Source: Hepatobacter sp965661165
Lineage (GTDB): Bacteria > Pseudomonadota > Alphaproteobacteria > Holosporales > Hepatobacteraceae
Assembly: GCA_965661165.1 (NCBI GenBank)
Contig: CBFICL010000031.1
Location: 1-11,907, forward strand
Length of the DNA: 11,907 nt
Direction of reading: 5' to 3'
Positions 5,844-11,907 of the stretch are shown in pieces (positions within the stretch are counted from its first letter, which is position 1; every line of letters begins with the position of its first letter). The notes under the pieces were generated by a model. It worked only from the letters and a program-made list of their open reading frames with translations, did not search any database and had not been told where the DNA came from. Both the position numbers and the translations under genes were made by a program.

Positions 5844-8168
5844 ATGAAAAAATCCCTTCTGCTCACCACCACCCTTTTCTGCACACTGAGCATGTGTGCA
5901 TCATCTCTTTATGCCCCTAAACCCGGTCTTGGTGCAACAGCAAGAGCTGCCTCCAGCGCACGAGCTGCCTCCATCGCACGACCAAAAACTGCTAGTGCCA
6001 GAGCTGCCTTCATCGCACGACCAAAAACTGCTAGTGCGAGAGGTCCTTGGTTGACTACAAATGCCTTACCTCAGGCCCTAAACCCAGGCAGTAACGAATG
6101 GATATGGAAAGTCAAAGGGAGTCCAGAGGATGCCTATGTTTTACGCCTCAACAAACTTGAGGCACATCAAGCCACGGAAACGGAAACACATAAGAGAGGC
6201 ATACCCTCTCTTTTGAAAATTTCTGACAACGTCGTAGAGACCATTCTGCAAGACGTACCAGAAGAGAAAAGGGGCTTCTTCCTTGCAGCTCCCCTCAAAA
6301 GGATTGTGGGCATTTCTTCGCTTAAAAAATACATTTCTGATCGTAAAATAAATCTCAAAAGCCTGTTGGGGACATCTTATAAACAATACGAGAGGATTTT
6401 AGAGCATGGCGTACTATGTGATGATCATGCACTGGCAATGCAGTCAGAAGCTAACTTTGTAGAGAAAATTTTTTTCTTGTTGTCTGACTGTGGAGAGAAG
6501 TTAGAAGAGCTTGATGATCAAGAAAAGGTGTTAAGATTGGCCTTCGCCCTGTCGGAAGTCAGTGATACCGTGAGTGAGTTTGCGTCTCTGCTTAGGTCTG
6601 ATCCTGCGTATTTCGATGAGGCTAAAATGGAGACAGTGGGTAAAAAACTTGAAAACCTTGAGGAAGCACGCAAACAAATCTATCGTTATCACAGATTACG
6701 CGAAGGAAAAATCACAGAATCCCTTCTGCTAAAGGCTTTTCCCTTTGGTGACTTAACTGATCTGTTGAATTCAGACTATCCTCTTGCCCATATTTTGGTG
6801 TCTGAACATAAAGCATGGTTTACCCTTTTCTTGGAGGGCAAGTCCCAGGAAGCTGCCGCCACCTATGCAAGAGATGTGATGTCAACACACCCCTCTATTA
6901 CGTCTATACCCAACAAAGGTCTGAAACTATTAGATGACACGACTGCTTACACAAACATCTACGGTGTCATCAATACCTTTTATGACGCCTTTCCTAGCGA
7001 CCCTAAGCTGGGCGAAAGAGCGGAAAAGAAATTCCCCGGCATTCTGGAGAGGTGTGCAACCTCATATGCGTGGTTAAAGGGATATGAAGAGGGTCACATC
7101 TTGGATTCCGTGAACCGTTTCTCAGAAGCATACACCCAAAACAATCAAAAAAGACAAGAGGCAATTCGAGATTTGAGCGGCAGGATCTCCCGTGATTCTA
7201 GCTCCGCTCTCAGCATAGAAAGAGATTTAAAAAACCACAGTTTTTTTGAGACGGTGTATGAGTCTTTTCAAGAGGCGGTGACAGCAAGCAAAAAAAAGAA
7301 TGACCAGCAGTTCAACACAACCGTAAAGAAGGGACAGTGGCCACAAGATGTTGAGCCGGATGCCGAAAGATTGATGAAGTGCTTAAAGGAATCAGAGCTG
7401 GATCAACTCTATCAAACCAAGGCGCTGTTCCTCGACGCGCTTAGGGAAGCAAAAGAATCAGTTTGGGTTGATCATGTTAGGCTTATGTCAAAACCTGGCG
7501 TACCATGGCTGACGTTGTTGGGCAAGATAGAAAATTGCGCCCGAAATTTGCTGGCCATCAATGATGATCTGGCTACTCCCTTATATAAGGGTGGAAAAGA
7601 TATCGATCTTATAACGGGCGTAAGCAAAGATCAGAAGACTTGGGAGGCTTTTACGGAAGGGGATATGAACCCTTTCAAACAACCCGCTCCGACAATGTCA
7701 AAAACAGTAAACACAGATGACTGGTCAGTCACAATAACTGATGAGGATACGGATGATGAGGATACGGGCTGGGAAGATTTTGATCGTGAGAAAGAGTTTG
7801 CATTAGGGCAGGTCGAACATGTGAATTTTGACCTGTATCAAACGAAACAAGAGAGAAGAGAAGAGCGCGATCAAAGGTCAAAAGACTTTTTCAACCATGC
7901 GAGAGAGAGGCTTGAATCTGAGGATGCTGGAAGACTCTTCTTGAAGAATCTGGAGGATAACACATTGCGGTCAAGCCTATCATTGCCTCCTCTCAACGTA
8001 TCGTCGGAGAACGTTGAAAACAAGGCGGGAAACAATGACGCACCAAGCGCCGAAAGTCATCAATCTTTCCCCCCTCTAAGCTCTCTGGCCAATATAGGAG
8101 AACCCGGAGATAGCGAAACCTCCGAAGAGTCCTCATCTGGGGAGGAGAGTGAAGAAGATAAGGAATGA
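5844..8168 (+). CDS. Large exported repeat-bearing protein, acidic C-terminus, unknown function
   Basis: I do not recognise the family of this 774-residue protein. It opens with a Sec signal peptide (MKKSLLLTTTLFCTLSMCA, about 19-21 residues). Then come LYAPKPGLGATAR at residues 22-34, and a basic Ala/Arg/Ser repeat (39-64) made of two 13-residue units, A-R-A-A-[SF]-I-A-R-P-K-T-A-S. Residues about 70-620 are charged, mostly helical by eye and without membrane segments. An acidic patch at about 631-650 (DEDTDDEDTG) contains a duplicated pentad, and the last 20 residues are nearly all Asp/Glu/Ser/Gly. The base composition is more A+T-rich than miaB or mfd. AGGA lies ten bases before the ATG. 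A terminator follows. A secreted effector or surface protein is plausible but unproven. Confidence 0.8.
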   Translation: MKKSLLLTTTLFCTLSMCASSLYAPKPGLGATARAASSARAASIARPKTASARAAFIARPKTASARGPWLTTNALPQALNPGSNEWIWKVKGSPEDAYVLRLNKLEAHQATETETHKRGIPSLLKISDNVVETILQDVPEEKRGFFLAAPLKRIVGISSLKKYISDRKINLKSLLGTSYKQYERILEHGVLCDDHALAMQSEANFVEKIFFLLSDCGEKLEELDDQEKVLRLAFALSEVSDTVSEFASLLRSDPAYFDEAKMETVGKKLENLEEARKQIYRYHRLREGKITESLLLKAFPFGDLTDLLNSDYPLAHILVSEHKAWFTLFLEGKSQEAAATYARDVMSTHPSITSIPNKGLKLLDDTTAYTNIYGVINTFYDAFPSDPKLGERAEKKFPGILERCATSYAWLKGYEEGHILDSVNRFSEAYTQNNQKRQEAIRDLSGRISRDSSSALSIERDLKNHSFFETVYESFQEAVTASKKKNDQQFNTTVKKGQWPQDVEPDAERLMKCLKESELDQLYQTKALFLDALREAKESVWVDHVRLMSKPGVPWLTLLGKIENCARNLLAINDDLATPLYKGGKDIDLITGVSKDQKTWEAFTEGDMNPFKQPAPTMSKTVNTDDWSVTITDEDTDDEDTGWEDFDREKEFALGQVEHVNFDLYQTKQERREERDQRSKDFFNHARERLESEDAGRLFLKNLEDNTLRSSLSLPPLNVSSENVENKAGNNDAPSAESHQSFPPLSSLANIGEPGDSETSEESSSGEESEEDKE
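5958..6035 (+). repeat. Two 39-base tandem repeats (plus an 18-base partial copy at 5940)
   Basis: Copy 1 is 5958-5996 and copy 2 is 5997-6035, in frame, 13 codons each. They differ at only a few positions (for example TCC to TTC, giving Ser to Phe). A partial unit GCAAGAGCTGCCTCCAGC precedes them at 5940-5957, and GCGAGAGG at 6036 begins a further degenerate copy. High nucleotide identity points to recent slippage or unequal exchange. Confidence 0.9.
7739..7768 (+). repeat. 15-base tandem duplication in the acidic region
   Basis: TGATGAGGATACGGA (7739-7753) is followed at once by TGATGAGGATACGGG (7754-7768), 14 of 15 bases alike. It keeps the frame and encodes DEDTD-DEDTG at residues 633-642 of the 774-residue protein. 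Confidence 0.85.
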
Positions 8169-8232
8169 GGAACCCTTGATAAGGAGGCCTGGCTTTTGGG
8201 GAGCCTGACTTCCTAAAAACACAAAAAGATGG

Positions 8233-8263
8233 GGGCGCTTTTCAAAAGTGCCCTTTGTTTTTT
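8233..8263 (+). terminator. Intrinsic terminator after the 774-residue gene
   Basis: GGGCGCTT/AAGTGCCC (8 bp, one G-U pair, extendable by two T-A pairs) closes a short loop and is followed by TTTGTTTTTT. It reads rightwards, 65 bases after the stop, and separates the exported-protein block from miaB. Confidence 0.85.
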
Positions 8264-8318
8264 CTCCATAGGCGCCACGGGTAGACGAACGCCAAGACTG
8301 AACCACAGCAAGCACGAC

Positions 8319-8437
8319 ATCATAGCCAGGCTTCGGCGATGAAACGTGTTTAATCATGGCCAAACCTCATGCATAGCAGGCATTCATCATAGCAAAGCTT
8401 CCATCACGGCAAGGGTTGATTCTGAGCACCGGGCTTC
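8319..8437. repeat. Degenerate ~17-base tandem repeats ahead of miaB
   Basis: Units resembling ATCATAGCAAAGCTTC recur at 8319-8334, 8353-8368, 8369-8385, 8386-8402 and 8403-8418, with a more diverged 19-base unit at 8419-8437. Four of them are directly adjacent. Identity between units is only moderate, so this is an old or relaxed array. It is not coding in any frame that I can support, and no role is known. Confidence 0.5.
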
Positions 8438-8444
8438 ATAGAAT
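8416..8444 (+). promoter_or_regulatory. Probable promoter for miaB-mfd
   Basis: TTGATT (8416-8421) and TAGAAT (8439-8444; 5/6 of the -10 consensus) are separated by exactly 17 bases. Transcription would start near 8451, leaving an untranslated leader of roughly 10-25 bases depending on which miaB start is used. Confidence 0.5.
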
Positions 8445-8461
8445 AGGGCCAGAAATCATCA

Positions 8462-9874
8462 GTGAACCATGTTATGCCCACACCCCCTGCTTTAGAGACA
8501 CCTTCTGCCAAGCCTCGATCTTCAAGGCCCCACTCTGTTTATATCAAAACCTATGGCTGTCAGATGAATGTTTATGACGCCACGCGTATGGCCGATGTGC
8601 TTAAAACCGTGGGTTATGAGGTGGCGCCCGGACCTGAAGAGGCCGACCTTGTGTTGCTCAACACCTGTCACATTCGTGAAAAGGCCTCAGAAAAAGTGTT
8701 CTCTGAATTGGGGCGCTTGCACCAGCTGCAAAAAAAGCGCACGCGGCCCATGATGTTGGGCGTGGCCGGGTGTGTGGCCCAGGCTGAGGGCAAAGAAATC
8801 CAACGACGTGCGCCCTATGTTAACTTGGTGTTTGGCCCGCAAACCTATCACCTGTTGCCGTCTATGCTGAAAGAGGTGGAAACCCACGGCCCTTCTCATA
8901 AAGTGTTGATGCTGGATTTTCCCGCCACCTCTAAATTTGATTTTCTGCCCGAAGAAACGTTGGATAAAGGCCCTGTATCGTTTTTGACCATTCAAGAGGG
9001 GTGTGACAAATTTTGTACCTATTGCGTGGTGCCCTACACCCGCGGCATCGAAGTGTCGCGGCCTGTGGATGATGTGATGGCGGAAGCCGTGCGTTTGGTG
9101 GAAGGCGGCGCCCAGGAAATTGTGGTGCTGGGGCAAAACGTCAGCGCCTATCACGGCCAGGGGCCTGACGGCACCCATTATGGCTTGGGCGACTTGCTGC
9201 GGGGCCTGTCGGTGCGTCTTGAAAAGGCTGGGCTGAAGCGATTGCGGTACACCACCTCTCACCCGCGCGACACGCAAAGCGATTTGATCAAAGCCCATGG
9301 CGAGCTGGATATGCTGATGCCCTTTTTGCACCTGCCGGTTCAGTCAGGCTCAGACCGGGTGCTGAAAGCCATGAACCGTCAACACCCCCGGGCACGCTAT
9401 CTTGATGTGATTCAACGCTTTCGCCAGGCGCGCCCCGACATCGCGCTGTCGTCAGACTTTATTGTGGGCTTTCCCGGCGAGACGGAGGAAGATTTTGAAG
9501 ACACCCTCTCTCTCGTGCGCGAGGTTGGCTATGCCCAGGCCTATTCGTTTAAGTATAGCCCACGGCCAGGCACCCCCGGCGCTTTGCGTGAGGACCAAAT
9601 CCCTGAAGAGGTGAAGGCCGAACGCCTGGCGCGCCTGCAAGCCCTGTTGAATGCGCAGCAGCTTGCGTTTAATCAGAGGTTTGAAGGCCAAACGGTGGAA
9701 GTGTTGATTGAACGTCAAGGGCGCCTGCCCCACCAATGGATTGGCCGCACACCGTATATGCAATCTGTGCACATCACCGCCGAAGGACTGCACAAGGGCG
9801 CCATGGTGAAGGCCCACATCACCAAAGGGTTGGCCAATAGCCTTGAGGGCACATGGATGAGGCACGCCGCCTAA
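8462..9874 (+). CDS. miaB: tRNA-2-methylthio-N6-dimethylallyladenosine synthase
   Basis: MiaB is a radical-SAM enzyme that adds a methylthio group to i6A37 of tRNAs reading UNN codons. The 470-residue product shows every domain. The UPF0004 domain has the three cysteines of the auxiliary 4Fe-4S cluster (C33 in YGCQMN, C69 in NTCHIR, C104 in AGCVAQ). The radical-SAM motif is EGCDKFCTYC (C181, C185, C188), and conserved segments such as LGQNVSAY, HLPVQSGSDRVLKAMNR and SSDFIVGFPGETEEDF follow. A TRAM domain covers about 400-465. The start is uncertain: GTG 8462 or ATG 8474, the latter fitting better with the proposed promoter; neither has a clear Shine-Dalgarno. mfd begins four bases after the stop. 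Confidence 0.97.
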   Translation: MNHVMPTPPALETPSAKPRSSRPHSVYIKTYGCQMNVYDATRMADVLKTVGYEVAPGPEEADLVLLNTCHIREKASEKVFSELGRLHQLQKKRTRPMMLGVAGCVAQAEGKEIQRRAPYVNLVFGPQTYHLLPSMLKEVETHGPSHKVLMLDFPATSKFDFLPEETLDKGPVSFLTIQEGCDKFCTYCVVPYTRGIEVSRPVDDVMAEAVRLVEGGAQEIVVLGQNVSAYHGQGPDGTHYGLGDLLRGLSVRLEKAGLKRLRYTTSHPRDTQSDLIKAHGELDMLMPFLHLPVQSGSDRVLKAMNRQHPRARYLDVIQRFRQARPDIALSSDFIVGFPGETEEDFEDTLSLVREVGYAQAYSFKYSPRPGTPGALREDQIPEEVKAERLARLQALLNAQQLAFNQRFEGQTVEVLIERQGRLPHQWIGRTPYMQSVHITAEGLHKGAMVKAHITKGLANSLEGTWMRHAA

Positions 9875-9878
9875 CCCC

Positions 9879-11907
9879 ATGGTCATGGAAAAAATAGCGG
9901 GGTTTCCTTCAGGCACAGAGGTGTTTTGGCTGATGGACCGCCTCGCCTCTCTCCCGGCAGCCCACACTGAACGTGATCCACACACACCTGTACCCACCTG
10001 GATTCATGTGGAGGAAACAGAAGACGCGTGCGCGCGCACACAGGCCCTGTTTGCCACGCTGGTGCCCCACGTGCCCTCTGTGCATCTGCCCACCTTAGGC
10101 GCACTGAACACCACGTTGCCCCTGCCGCTGGAGAGCTTGTTGCCGCATGGCGAGGCTTTTGCCCCACACACAGTTCATCCCTCGTCTGTAAACGCGCAGC
10201 TCATTGTGTGCACACCCTCTGTATTGCGCCGATCATTGGGCCAGGCCTTGGTCAAGCCACGCTACCTCACGGTGAGTGTAGGGCTCACCTACGACAAGCT
10301 TTTGATGGCGCTGCCTTCCTTGGGCTATCGCCGCACTGATGTGGCGCACAGGCCTGGTGATTACGCCGTGCGCGGCAGCTTGATCGATATCTTTCCTCCA
10401 CAAGGGCAGCCCAAACGCATTGACTTTTTCGGTGATGATATTGACACGATCACCTCGTTTGACCCGCTCTCCCAACGGCGCACAGACGTGTGTAAGGCTT
10501 TTACCCTTGCCCCGGCTCATCCTTTTTGCGGCGCGGATGATAGGACACACCACCCTCACCTGCGCGACAATCCTGCACTCACAGAATACCTCACCTCGCT
10601 GATCGCCGCCATCGACCACAGTGTGCCAGCCGATCTTGTTCGCCTGTGGCCCCTTGTGGACACCCCGCTTTTGTGGCCGCGCCATCTTCCTGTGTTAGGC
10701 CTGAGCTTTGCTTTGCCTCAGTGCCTGGATGGGCACCTCACCCATGAAGACCGTTGTGCCACAAACACCCTTCTGGCGAGCTTGCCTGGGCAACCGTCTT
10801 TAGCGGATCTTTGGTATGATGGTCCCTTAGACACCCTGGTGACAGGGGTGCCCACCTATGGGTTCACCCCCCACGCCGCCTTAATGAAGGTGCGGCTTCT
10901 GCCTCCGTTAGGTTTTAAAACCACCATGCGCACACAAGAGGCCCTGGACACGTTGCTCACGCACAGCCAAACCAAACGCCTGTTGCTCACGGCCCACACA
11001 GATCAAGGATGCGCCCGCTGGGCTGCGTTTCTCAAAGCCCATAAACAAGCCTTTCAGCGCGTCCCGTCGTGGGAAGCCTTTTGTGCACTTTCCCGCAAAA
11101 AATGGGGATTGCTTCAGACGCCGCTGACCCACAACCTGACAGGCGATGATTGGTGCCTCATCACAGAAAAGGGGTTTTGGCCCAGCCCCCTCAAAAAAAC
11201 CCGAAAGGCCAAACGGGGGGATCTTGTGTTGTCTGATTTTGCCTCCCTTCACGCAGGGGATTATGTCACCCACGAAGATCACGGCATCGGCCGCTATGAG
11301 GGCCTGGAAACCCTCACCGTGAACGGCGTATCCCATGATTGCCTCAAGCTCAGCTATGCCGAAGGGGATCGTTTGTTTGTGCCGGTGGAAAACATGCGCG
11401 CCGTGATGCGTTATGGCGCCGAAGCGTCTCACCCACCCCTGGATCGATTGAGCTCGCACGTGTGGCACAACCGCAAAGCGCGCGCCGCCAAAAAGGCAGC
11501 AGAGGTGGCTGAGTATCTCCTCACCACCGCGGCCCAAAGGAGCCTGTGCACCATAAAAGGGTTATCTCTTGACGACCCCACGCCCCTTCAGCGTTTTGAG
11601 GAAGGCTTTCCTTTTTTGGCCACCGACGATCAACAACAAGCCATTGACGACACCTTGAAGGATCTGGCGCGCCCTGTGCCCATGGACCGCCTGGTGTGTG
11701 GCGATGTGGGGTTTGGCAAAACCGAGGTAGCCTTAAGGGCCGCGTTTATGGCCGCCTCTTCCGGCATGCAGGTGGCTGTGGTGGTGCCCACGACCCTGTT
11801 GGCCCGCCAACATGCACGCAATTTTGAGCACCGCTTTGCCCAGACGGGGTTTTCGGTGGGTCAACTCTCCCGCCTTGTCCCTCCGCGCGAAGCAGCGCGT
11901 GTCAAAA
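9879..11907 (+). CDS. mfd: Transcription-repair coupling factor Mfd (5' part; runs off window)
   Basis: Mfd removes RNA polymerase stalled at DNA damage and recruits UvrA. From ATG 9879 the frame is open for 676 codons to the window end. The UvrB-like region carries RPGDYAVRGSLIDIFPPQG and RIDFFGDDID at about 158-190. The polymerase-interaction domain has THEDHGIGRYEG near 463-475 and SYAEGDRLFVPVENM after it. The translocase starts with the Walker A motif GDVGFGKTE at 608-616, then VPTTLLARQH. Mfd is usually about 1,100-1,150 residues, so the remaining motor and the UvrA-masking end are missing here. The stretch between about 230 and 450 resembles the family less. ATG 9885 is an alternative start. 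Four bases separate it from miaB, with no clear Shine-Dalgarno, so translational coupling is likely. Confidence 0.96.
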   Translation, partial: MVMEKIAGFPSGTEVFWLMDRLASLPAAHTERDPHTPVPTWIHVEETEDACARTQALFATLVPHVPSVHLPTLGALNTTLPLPLESLLPHGEAFAPHTVHPSSVNAQLIVCTPSVLRRSLGQALVKPRYLTVSVGLTYDKLLMALPSLGYRRTDVAHRPGDYAVRGSLIDIFPPQGQPKRIDFFGDDIDTITSFDPLSQRRTDVCKAFTLAPAHPFCGADDRTHHPHLRDNPALTEYLTSLIAAIDHSVPADLVRLWPLVDTPLLWPRHLPVLGLSFALPQCLDGHLTHEDRCATNTLLASLPGQPSLADLWYDGPLDTLVTGVPTYGFTPHAALMKVRLLPPLGFKTTMRTQEALDTLLTHSQTKRLLLTAHTDQGCARWAAFLKAHKQAFQRVPSWEAFCALSRKKWGLLQTPLTHNLTGDDWCLITEKGFWPSPLKKTRKAKRGDLVLSDFASLHAGDYVTHEDHGIGRYEGLETLTVNGVSHDCLKLSYAEGDRLFVPVENMRAVMRYGAEASHPPLDRLSSHVWHNRKARAAKKAAEVAEYLLTTAAQRSLCTIKGLSLDDPTPLQRFEEGFPFLATDDQQQAIDDTLKDLARPVPMDRLVCGDVGFGKTEVALRAAFMAASSGMQVAVVVPTTLLARQHARNFEHRFAQTGFSVGQLSRLVPPREAARVK

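Noticed and set aside
5844..5900. Lipoprotein signal (cysteine 18) in the 774-residue protein
   Set aside because: The residues before it are L-S-M, and methionine just before the cysteine does not fit a lipobox; an ordinary Sec signal peptide explains the start.
8319..8437. CRISPR array
   Set aside because: Units are about 17 bases, degenerate and contiguous, without conserved repeats separated by unique spacers, and no cas genes are near.
8687..9331. 214-codon minus-strand frame opposite miaB
   Set aside because: Antisense to the catalytic part of miaB; its product is rich in His/Gln/Arg in the manner of shadow frames and has no start signal.
10908..11537. 209-codon minus-strand frame opposite mfd
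   Set aside because: The plus strand codes for recognisable Mfd through the whole stretch; the antisense frame has no family features.

Overview
This window reads as bacterial chromosome from an alphaproteobacterium. The evidence is the ribosomal protein sequences: L13 opens with MKTFTLKAS, S9 carries the alphaproteobacterial N-terminal extension ahead of LDAQGRAYATGKRK, and L1, L11 and NusG are typical of the class. A lineage of host-associated alphaproteobacteria (Holosporales- or Rickettsiales-like) is possible, because a block of secreted proteins of unknown family lies between core genes. That placement is inference; no rRNA is present to test it.

Left arm (1-3188, all on the minus strand): two translation/transcription units read leftwards. 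The first is rplM-rpsI, joined by an ATGA overlap. After about 210 bases comes tRNA-Trp(CCA), then secE, nusG, rplK and rplA (cut by the window edge), with gaps of 0-2 bases or overlaps between the protein genes. This is the classic secE-nusG-rplKA order that leads to rplJL-rpoBC; here the L13-S9 unit sits directly upstream of it.

Middle (about 3189-8461, plus strand): four exported proteins with no recognised domain or only a generic fold, in DNA visibly richer in A+T than the flanks. They are a 109-residue helical protein, a 230-residue outer-membrane beta-barrel, a 196-residue coiled-coil protein preceded by a 36-codon leader-like ORF, and a 774-residue protein with tandem repeats and an acidic tail. 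The 109- and 774-residue proteins share a 13-residue block (LYAPKxGLGAxAR) at exactly the same place, residues 22-34, although their remaining sequences look unrelated. Two strong intrinsic terminators and several promoter-like or operator-like sites punctuate the block, so it is not a single operon.

Right arm (8462-11907, plus strand): miaB (tRNA ms2i6A methylthiotransferase) followed after 4 bases by mfd (transcription-repair coupling factor), which runs off the window just past its Walker A motif. A promoter-like pair precedes miaB, inside a run of degenerate ~17-base repeats.

The parts most worth following are the shared post-signal-peptide block, the leader ORF with a proline run and a terminator-like hairpin ahead of the 196-residue protein, and the repeat-rich 774-residue exported protein. 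No mobile element, CRISPR array or integrase is visible.
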